From positions 1 to 64,000 of the forward strand of contig WIAL01000028.1 of NCBI GenBank assembly GCA_015519975.1: a stretch of DNA of 64,000 bases, written 5' to 3'. How positions within the stretch are numbered: the stretch's first letter is position 1; each line of letters opens with the position of its first letter. The translations under genes and the position numbers were made by a program. The notes below the pieces were generated by a model. It did no database searches, was not told the origin of the DNA, and saw only the letters and a list, made by a program, of their open reading frames with translations. Source of the stretch: Hydrogenothermaceae bacterium. GTDB lineage: Bacteria; Aquificota; Aquificia; Aquificales; Hydrogenothermaceae. Shown one piece after another: positions 44,118 to 53,311 of this stretch.

Positions 44118-45626
44118 TTATCCTCCTATAAACTTTGAAAGAATGGAAAGTGAAGTTGTATTTATAAGATCAACCCACCATTTAGGGTAAACTCCTATTA
44201 CAAACATTAAAATTATAAGTGGAAGGAAAGATAAAAACTCCGAAGCAGTCATATCTCTAGTATTTCTCCACTTGTGAATAATTTTACTGTCTACAAGTTC
44301 TTCCATAAACATTGTTTTATGATAAAGTCTGAGTGTATATCCAGCACCAACAACAAGAGCTATACCGGCAAGAACTGCAAACCATACATTAGTTTTAAAT
44401 GTGCCAAGAAGTGCTAAAAACTCACCTACAAAACCTGAAAGCCCAGGAAGACCAACTGATGCCATCGCAGATATCATGAAGAATGTTGCAAAAACCGGCA
44501 CATACTTTGCCATACCACCTAAATCTTTAAGCATATAAGAATGTGACCTTTCATATATCCATCCTGCAGCAAGGAAAAGCGCAGCTGATGTTAAACCGTG
44601 AGAAATCATAGTTATTATTGCACCGTTCATACCTTCAACATTAAGGGCAAATGTTCCAAGGGTTACAAAGCCCATATGAGAAACAGATGAATAAGCAATG
44701 ATTCTTTTAATATGCTGCTGAGCAAGCGCCATTGCAGCCGTGTATATAATAGCTATTACACCAAGTGTAAACATTACAGGAATAAAATATTTTGAAGCTT
44801 CTGGAAACCAAGGAAGAGAAAATCTCACAAATCCATAAGTTCCCATTTTTAGGAGTACTGCAGCAAGTATTACAGAACCTGCTGTAGGAGCCTGAACGTG
44901 AGCAGCTGGAAGCCACGTATGGAACGGCCACATTGGAACCTTAATTGCAAAACCAAGGGCTAAAAGTAAGAAAAATATTATTTCAAGATTAAATGGAAGT
45001 CCTAAGTTTGCCAGATCAAAATAACTTGTTGAAAGTTTTCCTGTATGGAAGTATTGATAAACATACATTCCAACAACACCAAGAAGGAGGAAAAGAGAAC
45101 CAAAAAATGTATATATAAAGAACTTAGTTGCTGCATAAATTCTTTCAGCGTATCCCCATACCCCAATAATTAAGAACATTGGGATAAGCATAGCTTCCCA
45201 GAATATATAAAACCAAACCATATCCCATGCTACGAAAACTCCAATACATGCAGCTTCAAGAACTAAAAATGCTATAAAGTACTCTTTAACTCTTTTCTTT
45301 ATATTTACACTCCAAATGAAAGAAATAAGAAAAGAAAGAGCTGTAAGCCAGAACATTGTTAAACTAAGGGCATCTACCCCAACTTCATAGGAGACACCAA
45401 ACTGAGGTATCCAGTTGTATTTTTCATAGAACTGAATTGCATAATGTGAATAATCATAAGCAAAAAGCATCCAGGTAGATATTACAAATACAATTGCAGA
45501 TATTACTATGCTAATAGGTTTAGCAAACCTTTCACTTAGGAAAAATAATATTCCGGCGGCAATTAACGGAAGTACTATTGAAACTGTAAGCCAAGGAAAA
45601 CTTGCCGGTTCAAATTGAAATTCCAT
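44118..45626 (-). CDS. nuoM: NADH dehydrogenase-like complex I subunit M
   Basis: The 502-residue antiporter-like subunit has the NuoM signatures FYIFWEAMLIPMFLIIGVWG (functional Glu), KVPMWPFHTWLPAAHVQAPT and RIIAYSSVSHMGFV. It pumps protons in the membrane arm. It lies between nuoL and nuoN, the usual order. Confidence 0.95.
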   Translation of the reverse strand: MEFQFEPASFPWLTVSIVLPLIAAGILFFLSERFAKPISIVISAIVFVISTWMLFAYDYSHYAIQFYEKYNWIPQFGVSYEVGVDALSLTMFWLTALSFLISFIWSVNIKKRVKEYFIAFLVLEAACIGVFVAWDMVWFYIFWEAMLIPMFLIIGVWGYAERIYAATKFFIYTFFGSLFLLLGVVGMYVYQYFHTGKLSTSYFDLANLGLPFNLEIIFFLLLALGFAIKVPMWPFHTWLPAAHVQAPTAGSVILAAVLLKMGTYGFVRFSLPWFPEASKYFIPVMFTLGVIAIIYTAAMALAQQHIKRIIAYSSVSHMGFVTLGTFALNVEGMNGAIITMISHGLTSAALFLAAGWIYERSHSYMLKDLGGMAKYVPVFATFFMISAMASVGLPGLSGFVGEFLALLGTFKTNVWFAVLAGIALVVGAGYTLRLYHKTMFMEELVDSKIIHKWRNTRDMTASEFLSFLPLIILMFVIGVYPKWWVDLINTTSLSILSKFIGG

Positions 45627-45641
45627 TCTTTTCCTCCATCC

Positions 45642-47603
45642 TTACTTTACTATTAAAAATATTGATAAGAAAACAAGTATACCTATAGACATCTGCAGTA
45701 CATATGCTGCAATTCTGCCAGACTGCGTAAGCCTTAACGCCCCACCTGCAGCAAGTGATACTTTGGCAGAACCATCTACTATTCCATCAATAATAAATCT
45801 ATCACCAAGTTTCCATAGGAATACTGAGAATTTATAGTATCCATAAACGAATATCGCATAATAAATATTATCAAAATACCATCTATTGTAGAAAAGTTTA
45901 TATAAAGGCTTAAACGTTTCACCAAGCCATTCATAGCTGATAACTTTCTTCTGATAAACAATATAAGCAAAGAAAATACCACCAAGTGCTGTCAGCAGCG
46001 CAAGAATTCCAAGTGGAGATGTTAGCGACTCAATAAGGAAATGCACTGCATCTTCCGGAACGTGTACATGGTGTGCTCTTGATAAACCTTCTTCCATTAA
46101 TATTTTAGTTTTTTCAGGTACGAAATCTTCAGACATTACCCTTGGATCTAAAGAAGGTCTTAAGAAGTTTAAGAAAAACTCCCTGAAAAATCCTAAAACT
46201 ACTGCGCCAGTAGCAAGAACTATTAGAGGCACCGTCATATTAGGAGGAGATTCGTGGACGTGAGATTTTACATGAGGATCAAGCCTATCTCCATTTTCAA
46301 ATGCAAGGAAGTAAAGTCTAAAGATATAAAATGCAGTTAATCCTGCACCGGCCCAGAGAAGTGCCCATACAACCCAGTTTATATGAAATGCTGCTTCAAT
46401 AATTGGGTCCTTTGAGAAAAATCCAGCAAAAGGAGGAATTCCTGCAAGAGCAAGGGCACCAACTAAAAATGTAGCTGCAGTAATTGGCATGTATTTTCTA
46501 AGCTGCCCCATTTTCCATACATCAAGGATATGGTGAATTCCAATTAATACAGAACCTGCAGCAAGGAATAAAAGAGCTTTGAAAGTGGCGTGAGATGCAA
46601 GATGGAACATTCCATCTCCAAAAAGCCCAAGTCCTTCTGCAGCAAACATATATCCAAGCTGAGACATTGTAGAGTAAGCAATAATTCTCTTTATATCATT
46701 TTGAACAAGCCCCATTGTAGCAGCAACAAATGCTGAAGCAGTACCTATGTATAAAACAACATCTAAAGCTACAGAAGAAGATGCAAATAAAGGCATTAAT
46801 CTAGCTACCATATAAACACCAGCAGCAACCATTGTAGCTGCGTGAATTAAAGCAGAAACTGGAGTTGGACCTTCCATAGCATTTGGAAGCCATATATGAA
46901 GTGGTATTTGAGCAGATTTACCAACTGCCCCACCAAATAAAAGAAGTGCAATTAATGTAATTACAAAACCTTCAGCTTCAGGAATTTTTGCAAATATATC
47001 AAGATAATCAAGCGTTCCAAAAGTAACAAAAGCAAGAAGTATTCCAATTAAAAATGACCAGTCACCAACCCTATTAACAATAAAAGATTCAAATGCAGCA
47101 TTTGCAGCTGATTTCTTAAAGTGAAAGTAACCAATCAAAAGATATGACATTAAACCAACACCTTCCCAACCAAAAAACAGCTGAACAAGGTTATCAGATA
47201 AAGTAAGCATTAACATCATGAAAACAAACATAGATAAATATGTGAAAAATCTTGGATAAGACTCGTCACCTCTCATATATCCTGTTGCAAATATAAAGAT
47301 AAAAGTTGAGATAACAGTTACAACACAGGACATTAATGCAGATAACGGATCCCATAAAATACTTACAGATATTTCATAATTTCCAAGAGGCATCCATGTA
47401 AATAGTTTTAGGTCGTAATGACCTCCTGTTTGCATAACATGTATAAAACCAGATACAGAGGCTACTGCTGCAATGGCTACCCCTATAACAGCAACTATCC
47501 CAGATAAAGGCTCCCTTAGTAATTTATAACCAAGCAGTCCTGTTATGATAGCAGCAATTAAAGGTGCAAAAGGCACTATCCATAAATAGCTTAAATTTTC
47601 CAT
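45642..47603 (-). CDS. nuoL: NADH dehydrogenase-like complex I subunit L
   Basis: The 653-residue distal antiporter-like subunit has FFGWEGVGLMSYLLIGY, IPLHIWLPNAMEGPTPVSAL and RIIAYSTMSQLGYM. The C-terminal extension contains the long lateral helix region expected for NuoL. It lies 14 bases after nuoK. Confidence 0.95.
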   Translation of the reverse strand: MENLSYLWIVPFAPLIAAIITGLLGYKLLREPLSGIVAVIGVAIAAVASVSGFIHVMQTGGHYDLKLFTWMPLGNYEISVSILWDPLSALMSCVVTVISTFIFIFATGYMRGDESYPRFFTYLSMFVFMMLMLTLSDNLVQLFFGWEGVGLMSYLLIGYFHFKKSAANAAFESFIVNRVGDWSFLIGILLAFVTFGTLDYLDIFAKIPEAEGFVITLIALLLFGGAVGKSAQIPLHIWLPNAMEGPTPVSALIHAATMVAAGVYMVARLMPLFASSSVALDVVLYIGTASAFVAATMGLVQNDIKRIIAYSTMSQLGYMFAAEGLGLFGDGMFHLASHATFKALLFLAAGSVLIGIHHILDVWKMGQLRKYMPITAATFLVGALALAGIPPFAGFFSKDPIIEAAFHINWVVWALLWAGAGLTAFYIFRLYFLAFENGDRLDPHVKSHVHESPPNMTVPLIVLATGAVVLGFFREFFLNFLRPSLDPRVMSEDFVPEKTKILMEEGLSRAHHVHVPEDAVHFLIESLTSPLGILALLTALGGIFFAYIVYQKKVISYEWLGETFKPLYKLFYNRWYFDNIYYAIFVYGYYKFSVFLWKLGDRFIIDGIVDGSAKVSLAAGGALRLTQSGRIAAYVLQMSIGILVFLSIFLIVK

Positions 47604-47617
47604 TTATACCCCTCTTT

Positions 47618-47920
47618 TTACAATTTTAATTCTGTTAAAGTATCAACAGAAACATCTTTTCTAAGTCTGTAGATGGCCATAATAAGACCAAGACCTACTG
47701 CAGCTTCAGCTGCTGCTATTGTAAGAATAAAAAATACAAAAACCTGACCTGCAACATCGTGCAGTTTCATGTCAAATGCAACAAATGCTATGTTTACTGC
47801 ATTCAACATAAGTTCTGTTGATATAAGCATTGCAATAATATTTCTTCTTATAATTATACCTATCAGACCAAGAACCATTAAAAGTCCACTTAATGCTATA
47901 TAGTATTCGTAAGGAATCAT
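47618..47920 (-). CDS. nuoK: NADH dehydrogenase-like complex I subunit K
   Basis: The 100-residue three-helix subunit shows NIIAMLISTELMLNAVNIAF (conserved Glu) and FFILTIAAAEAAVGLGLI, the diagnostic NuoK helices. Its start overlaps the nuoJ stop by 4 bases. Confidence 0.95.
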   Translation of the reverse strand: MIPYEYYIALSGLLMVLGLIGIIIRRNIIAMLISTELMLNAVNIAFVAFDMKLHDVAGQVFVFFILTIAAAEAAVGLGLIMAIYRLRKDVSVDTLTELKL

Positions 47921-48441
47921 CCCTGAGCCTCCTGTTTTTCTTCTTTTCTACCTATGATAATTGCACCTATCATTGCAACAAGAAGTATTAAAGATGCAAC
48001 TTCAAATGGGAAAAGGTATTTTGTAAACAGCATTGTACCGACAGCTTTTGCATTTCCTATTTTTTCAATAACTTCAGGAGAAAAAATTCCTGTATTTGAC
48101 TGCCATACCCCATAAATTGAAACATAAGCAAGCTCTAAAAAGATTAAAAATCCAACAGGAATAGATAAAAGCATATATTTAGGATCAACAGCTTTTCCTT
48201 TAAATTCTGGAACTGTTGATATGACAAGAACATAAAATACAACTATAGCAACTGCATATATTAAAAGTTGAAGGGCACCTACAAGTTCTGCTCCCATAGT
48301 AAAAAACAATCCTGAAACCATTATTAATGTTGAGATTAAAGATAAAACTGTATAAACAAGGTTTCTAAAAAATATTGTTCCTATTGCAGATAAAACTGCT
48401 AAAGTTGAAAACGTCCAAAAAGCTATCTGAGTTAACTCCAT
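47917..48441 (-). CDS. nuoJ: NADH dehydrogenase-like complex I subunit J
   Basis: The 174-residue subunit has five hydrophobic helices with FFTMGAELVGALQLLIYAVA and VVFYVLVIST, matching the NuoJ helix that bears the pi-bulge. The order nuoI-J-K-L is standard. It overlaps nuoI by 10 bases. Confidence 0.93.
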   Translation of the reverse strand: MELTQIAFWTFSTLAVLSAIGTIFFRNLVYTVLSLISTLIMVSGLFFTMGAELVGALQLLIYAVAIVVFYVLVISTVPEFKGKAVDPKYMLLSIPVGFLIFLELAYVSIYGVWQSNTGIFSPEVIEKIGNAKAVGTMLFTKYLFPFEVASLILLVAMIGAIIIGRKEEKQEAQG

Positions 48442-49043
48442 TTAATTTGCCCCCACAATTTTTCTCTAGCTTCATCATCTATCCAAATTCTATCAGGCTC
48501 ATTATACCTTCTTTTGTCAAAATCAAAGCCTCTTTCAGACATATCATCTAAATGAATAGTGCAATCTTTTCTTGTATAAGCAGCTGATTCATAGCTGTCA
48601 GTCATAATTATGCAGTCCACAGGACATGCATCTACACAAAGACCACAGTATAAACAGTTTAAAAGATTCATATCAAATCTTTTTACTCTTTTTTTTCCAT
48701 TTGGAAGCTGCTCAGCTTCTATATTAAAAAGTGTAGGCACAGGACATGCCTGCTGGCACATATAGCATGCCACACATCTGCTTTCACCTTCTTTTATTTC
48801 CATAAATTGAAGTAAAACGTTAAAAGAAGGTGGTTCCTTACCGTCCCTAACTCTATGTGCGTGAGTACCTCTAAATCTTTTTGGAGGTGTTAATTTTTCA
48901 TAAGGATACGCGGTAGTAATAGTTTTTCTAAAGAAATTTTTTATTGTAACTTTCATTCCTTTTATAAAATCAAGAAAGAAAATTCTTTCCGTATTTGAAA
49001 GCTTAGGTCTTTCTAAATATTTTATTTTAACCATTTTATCCAA
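48432..49043 (-). CDS. nuoI: Complex I subunit I, two [4Fe-4S] clusters
   Basis: The 203-residue protein has two ferredoxin motifs, CVACYMCQQACPVP near residue 97 and CLYCGLCVDACPVD near residue 132, which hold clusters N6a and N6b in the peripheral arm. It passes electrons towards NuoB. Its start overlaps nuoH by 8 bases. Confidence 0.95.
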   Translation of the reverse strand: MDKMVKIKYLERPKLSNTERIFFLDFIKGMKVTIKNFFRKTITTAYPYEKLTPPKRFRGTHAHRVRDGKEPPSFNVLLQFMEIKEGESRCVACYMCQQACPVPTLFNIEAEQLPNGKKRVKRFDMNLLNCLYCGLCVDACPVDCIIMTDSYESAAYTRKDCTIHLDDMSERGFDFDKRRYNEPDRIWIDDEAREKLWGQIKWS

Positions 49044-50043
49044 AAATCATTATCCATATTGCTACAACAAGTATGTTTAAAAGGGAAAGCGGAAGCATTA
49101 CTTTCCAAGCAAGTTCTGTAATCTGGTCAACTCTGTATCTTGGAAGCGTCCAGTGAACCCATAAGAAGAACATAAACATCATTGCAAGCTTTAAGAAAAA
49201 CCATACAAATGGTGAAATTGGTCCAAAAATGTGTGGACCGTTCCATCCCCCAAAGAATAAAATTACTGCTATTGCACTTAAAACAAAAGTAGCTATATAC
49301 CACTCTGCAAGTGGAAATAATCCAAACTTCATAGCTGAGTACTCTGTATTGTATCCAGAAACAAGCTCTGCTTCTGCTTCCTGAACATCAAAAGGAGTTC
49401 TTCCTGTTTCTGCAAGTATTGCAAATAATATAACTACAAATCCAAGTATATTAGGAATAATAAACCAAAGTCCCTGCTGTGCTTCAACAATTCCTTTTAA
49501 TGAAAATGTCCCAGCCTGCATAATAGGACCTACCATTGCAAAGCCAAGGGCAACTTCATAACCAATTAAAACTGCAGCTTTTCTAAGACCACCAATCATT
49601 GGATATTTAGAGTTTGAAGCCCATCCTGCAAATATTACTCCGTAAATAGAAATACTACCAAATGCAAGGGCAAGTATTAATCCAACATTAAGGTCTGTTA
49701 TGTAAGGCTTTATTTCAAATCCAAATAAATTTACAGGCTGACCAAAAGGAACAACTGCAAGTATCATTATAGCCGGAACAAAGGCAAGTAAAGATGCAAG
49801 ATAGAATAAAACTTTATCTACACCTGAAGGAACAATATCTTCTTTTGTTAGAACTTTTAAAGCGTCAGCTATAGGCTGAAGTAATCCATGCCACCCAACA
49901 TGTAAAGGTCCTGGTCTTTGCTGTACGTGTCCAGCAAACTTTCTTTCGATCCACGTTAGATATGCTGCAAGTAAAAACATTCCTATTATAAAAATTACAG
50001 ATTTTATCCCTATAGCTATACTTGTAAGAATAAGCTCTTCCAT
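49036..50043 (-). CDS. nuoH: Complex I subunit H (quinone-site membrane subunit)
   Basis: The 335-residue protein has about eight helices, ERKFAGHVQQRPGPLHVGWHG near the N-terminus and the loop AETGRTPFDVQEAEAELVSGY around residue 217, which lines the quinone channel. An AGGGG site lies just before ATG 50043. It is separated from nuoCD by the zinc cassette, where many genomes place nuoEFG. Confidence 0.95.
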   Translation of the reverse strand: MEELILTSIAIGIKSVIFIIGMFLLAAYLTWIERKFAGHVQQRPGPLHVGWHGLLQPIADALKVLTKEDIVPSGVDKVLFYLASLLAFVPAIMILAVVPFGQPVNLFGFEIKPYITDLNVGLILALAFGSISIYGVIFAGWASNSKYPMIGGLRKAAVLIGYEVALGFAMVGPIMQAGTFSLKGIVEAQQGLWFIIPNILGFVVILFAILAETGRTPFDVQEAEAELVSGYNTEYSAMKFGLFPLAEWYIATFVLSAIAVILFFGGWNGPHIFGPISPFVWFFLKLAMMFMFFLWVHWTLPRYRVDQITELAWKVMLPLSLLNILVVAIWIMIFG

Positions 50044-50088
50044 GTTAGCCCCTACTCCATTTTTAGTTAAAAAATCTTAACATAAGAG

Positions 50089-50112
50089 AAAAAAAAATTA
50101 AACACTGTTTGA
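50089..50112 (-). terminator. Weak terminator candidate between znuB-like gene and nuoH
   Basis: On the minus strand a six-pair, AT-rich hairpin (centred on AAAC-AGT-GTTT) is followed by nine Ts. The stem has only one G-C pair, so it would be weak, but the U tract is long. It lies in the 78-base gap, the largest within the nuo region, where a second promoter for nuoH-N could start. Confidence 0.35.
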
Positions 50113-50121
50113 TTTTTAATA

Positions 50122-50841
50122 TTATCTTATCACAGCTACAAGAATGCAAACTCCAGATAAAATCGCAGATATTGTATATCCAACAGGGAAGTCAAAATTT
50201 ACAGCTAAAATGATAGCTAAAAAGGAAACTATAACTCCATATGAAACTCCTATGATAAAAGCTTTATCTTTATTAAATAGTATTCCAACAAATGCCGGTA
50301 TTACCAAGAATGAAAAAACCACCAAAACACCTACAAGAGAAACAGAGTGAACTATGGTTAGAGCAAAAATCGGGAAATAGATAAACTCGTAGTATCTTGA
50401 ATTTTTTGAAAAATAAAGAATAGCAAAAAATACAGAGTATAAAATCCCAGTTATAAAAATATCCTTAAAATCCACATACAAAACATCAGAAGCAGTCAGC
50501 TCTTTTATATGCTCCATTCCTGAAGGGTCTTTTGACATTATCAAAAATAATGTGGAAAATCCAAAGGCATAAAAAACTCCAATAAATGCCTCAGTATATC
50601 TGTCCTTTTTAGTTATAAAAGCAATAATTAAAGCTGTTAGAACAGCAAACAAAACAGAAAATATATACTTAAATTCTCCGTGGAAGAAAATAAGGGAGAA
50701 GGCAGTTCCTACTGCTGCCATCTGCCCTACTGCAAGGTCTGTAAAGATAATCTGTCTTTTTATTATTTCTATTCCAAGATATGTGTGCATTAAAACGATT
50801 ATAAAAATGATTAAAAATACAGGTATAAGAATATCTATCAT
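50122..50841 (-). CDS. Metal (zinc-type) ABC transporter permease, ZnuB-like
   Basis: The 239-residue protein has seven or eight hydrophobic helices. The metal-ABC-3 pattern appears as YLGIEIIKRQIIFTDLAVGQMAAVGTA near the N-terminus and SFLVIPAFVGILF near residue 185. It would pass zinc or manganese delivered by the adjacent binding protein, whose stop overlaps its start by 4 bases. No ATPase gene lies in the cassette. Confidence 0.83.
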   Translation of the reverse strand: MIDILIPVFLIIFIIVLMHTYLGIEIIKRQIIFTDLAVGQMAAVGTAFSLIFFHGEFKYIFSVLFAVLTALIIAFITKKDRYTEAFIGVFYAFGFSTLFLIMSKDPSGMEHIKELTASDVLYVDFKDIFITGILYSVFFAILYFSKNSRYYEFIYFPIFALTIVHSVSLVGVLVVFSFLVIPAFVGILFNKDKAFIIGVSYGVIVSFLAIILAVNFDFPVGYTISAILSGVCILVAVIR

Positions 50842-51725
50842 TCTGTAAGTCTCCTTACTATTTCATCAAATAATGAGTAAATATCCTTTACCTGTGGCAG
50901 AGAGTTTACATCGTGGGGAAGTAAAAATGCTTTTATGCCTGTTTTCTTAGATAAAAACTCAACAGGGTCTTTAGGATTGTAAACTGCATAGGCGATAAAT
51001 GATATTTTATGACTTTTTGCCAGCTTCAGGAGCTCTAAAAGGTGAGAAGTTGTTGGGGGAATTCCGGGGAAAGGCTCTAATATTCCAGCAACGTTTATCT
51101 TGTATCTTAGAAAGAAATAATCAAACATTCTATGGTATTCAAAGGCACTGCTTCCTTGGAGTTTTTTCATCTTCTCATTCCATTTGGCTAAATGTTTATT
51201 CCAGCTTTTTTCAAAATTTTTTAGATTTTCTTGGTAGAATGAGCAGTTTTTAGGATTCAAAATACATAGTTTTTCTTTTATAGCCTCTGCCATTTTAGGA
51301 ATTTTCACAGGGTCTAAACAAAAATGTGGATTTCCCTGTGGGTGAACATCTCCAAAAGCCCGTGAAACTGTAGTTGGTTTTTGAATAAGCTCAAATAATG
51401 TTGATAAATCTAAAAATCCAGCTTTCCCTGGAAGAATTTTTCTGTTATTTGCTCTTTTAAGAAGTGGCGGAAGCCAGCCAATCTCAAGCTGTGCTCCGTT
51501 TATGATTAAAAGGTCTGCATTCCTAAGCTTAACCGCAAGGGAAGGTCTTTCAGGGACAAAGTGGGGATCCCATTTTCCATCAGATAAAGAAGAGATATTT
51601 ACTTTATCTTTAGCTATTTCTTTGACTATACTTTTTATATATGGATATGTTGTCACAACATTTATTTTTGCTTTTGCAGTTAAAATTATTCCAAGTATTA
51701 AAAACAAAATTGATAAAACTCTCAT
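50838..51725 (-). CDS. Zinc-type periplasmic binding protein, ZnuA-like
   Basis: The 295-residue protein has a signal peptide and a cluster A-I metal-binding fold: INVVTTYPYIKSIVKEIA, KWDPHFVPERPS (first His), AFGDVHPQGNPHFCLDP (His pair) and SAFEYHRMFDYFF. The histidines fit a zinc or manganese site. There is no long His-rich loop. It precedes the permease and follows the His-rich outer-membrane gene, so it should act in zinc uptake. Confidence 0.88.
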   Translation of the reverse strand: MRVLSILFLILGIILTAKAKINVVTTYPYIKSIVKEIAKDKVNISSLSDGKWDPHFVPERPSLAVKLRNADLLIINGAQLEIGWLPPLLKRANNRKILPGKAGFLDLSTLFELIQKPTTVSRAFGDVHPQGNPHFCLDPVKIPKMAEAIKEKLCILNPKNCSFYQENLKNFEKSWNKHLAKWNEKMKKLQGSSAFEYHRMFDYFFLRYKINVAGILEPFPGIPPTTSHLLELLKLAKSHKISFIAYAVYNPKDPVEFLSKKTGIKAFLLPHDVNSLPQVKDIYSLFDEIVRRLTE

Positions 51726-51743
51726 CGTTTACCTCCTGATTTT

Positions 51744-52979
51744 TTAAAATGCGTGTGCTCCGTGTGCTCCAATTACAAGATTAAACTCAACAATAAACTC
51801 ATTTATCTTTTTTCTTTCGTCTTCTAAAAACTTACTTCTATCATAGTTATATTGAAATCTAATCCTTGAAAACTCTGAAGGTGTAAACTCAATCATAAAT
51901 GAGTATCTGTCTAAATCATCAGGTTTATTTTGTCCATTTATCTCGTTTTTATTTAATAGGTCATATCTAAAACCTGTTCTCCATCTCTGGCTAAATCTAT
52001 AAACAGTCTGAATATAAAATCCTCCCTGTTTTTTATTTAGATTTGAAAAATTACTGTTTTTATAAACTTTTCCGTCCAAATCCCTGTAAAAATACTCTCC
52101 CTGAACAGAAATATACCTGTAAGCATCTAAAAAGTATTTTACTGTTAAATCAATTCCATAGATATTAGAGTCTCCCCCAAAGGCATGGGGCTCTTCTTCA
52201 TCATCAAGATGGTTAAATCTTGCTTTTCCTGTTAGATAAGATAATCCACCTAAAAGGGTTAAGTTTCCAATATCATAAGAGGATTTTACAATAGCAGTAT
52301 AAAGGTTTGGCTTTGAGGCTTTGTCAAAAATAGTGTTTCCATTTTCCTCAACAACTTCGTATCCAAAACTAAGTTCGTTTTCTCCTTGAAGAACTTCTAT
52401 CCCAAGAAGCAAATAAAAAGAAGTAGGAGCAATCCATGTTAGCTGAACACCTTTTTCATTCAGTCCTTCATCACCAAATAGAACCTTATACACAAGAGGA
52501 ATATCAACAAAATCCCAGTAGTGCTGGTGTTGTTGGTTTATTCTTCCAATAGAACTTAAAAATTTCCCTCCTTTTAGTTGAAGGTTGTAAGGAAGTGAAC
52601 GGGTAGTAAAGTAAAGCTCTTCAATGGCAAAATCATGCTCTGTTAAATGAAATATACCAACTAAATCGAAATAAGGGTCAACTGTAGAAGTTATGGCAAG
52701 TTCTCCATAGTTAAAATTAAATCCCCTTTCTGCGTTTATTGGAGCATGCTCATGCCCACTGTGAGAATGAAATATTTCGTGAACAAAACCGGAAATGCCT
52801 AAAGATTTATAGGTTGAGTCCTTTATATTCCTGTTAACGTAGGAAAAATCACCTATTAAAGATATATTTGGAACAAATTGGTTCTGGGCAAAGGGGTTTG
52901 TAAATGATGAGGTTGAATAGTTTTGCCCGTATGAGATACCAAATATAAACAAAACAATATAAATCACAAACTTTTGCAT
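51744..52979 (-). CDS. His-rich outer-membrane protein, putative zinc porin
   Basis: The 411-residue protein has a signal peptide (FIFGISYG), beta-barrel-like strands and a His-rich loop FHSHSGHEHAP near residue 92, plus FHLTEHDF, INQQHQHYWDF and a terminal HGAHAF. No plug domain or TonB box is visible, so it resembles a porin more than a TonB receptor. Its position upstream of ZnuA- and ZnuB-like genes suggests zinc passage across the outer membrane. The TAGGAGG site before the ATG is good. Confidence 0.75.
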   Translation of the reverse strand: MQKFVIYIVLFIFGISYGQNYSTSSFTNPFAQNQFVPNISLIGDFSYVNRNIKDSTYKSLGISGFVHEIFHSHSGHEHAPINAERGFNFNYGELAITSTVDPYFDLVGIFHLTEHDFAIEELYFTTRSLPYNLQLKGGKFLSSIGRINQQHQHYWDFVDIPLVYKVLFGDEGLNEKGVQLTWIAPTSFYLLLGIEVLQGENELSFGYEVVEENGNTIFDKASKPNLYTAIVKSSYDIGNLTLLGGLSYLTGKARFNHLDDEEEPHAFGGDSNIYGIDLTVKYFLDAYRYISVQGEYFYRDLDGKVYKNSNFSNLNKKQGGFYIQTVYRFSQRWRTGFRYDLLNKNEINGQNKPDDLDRYSFMIEFTPSEFSRIRFQYNYDRSKFLEDERKKINEFIVEFNLVIGAHGAHAF

Positions 52980-53032
52980 ACGGTTCCTCCTATTTAAAAA
53001 GTCAATAGTTTTAAATCTTCTTGAGTTTTTGT

Positions 53033-53311
53033 TTACAGGATAATGACAGGAGGAGCCCGCTGATTTGCTTTGAAAGCGATTGTTTTTGAAGGGTTTTTAT
53101 AATTTATAGGAACTTCAAAAGGTTTTTCTTCTGGAATGACTAATTTTACAGGATTAAAATCTGGTTCTTCTGCAGTTTCATTAATCTGAAAAACACATAC
53201 AGGACAGTCATAATGGGGCTTAAGATCCGAGTGATGATGTGTCGCTGATAAAATTGTGGAAAATATAAATAAGCCTATTAAAATAAGCTTTTTTAACATT
53301 TTATTATTCAT
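53033..53311 (-). CDS. Small exported His/Cys protein in the zinc cassette
   Basis: The 92-residue protein has a signal peptide (LKKLILIGLFIFSTILSA), then HHHSDLKPHYDCPVCVFQ and a C-terminal ANQRAPPVIIL. His and Cys residues make it a plausible periplasmic metal-binding or sensor peptide. Its ATG directly follows the nuoCD stop without a gap. It resembles in layout the small protein at 35009-35371, which leads the efflux operon. The family is unidentified, possibly DUF2946-like. Confidence 0.72.
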   Translation of the reverse strand: MNNKMLKKLILIGLFIFSTILSATHHHSDLKPHYDCPVCVFQINETAEEPDFNPVKLVIPEEKPFEVPINYKNPSKTIAFKANQRAPPVIIL

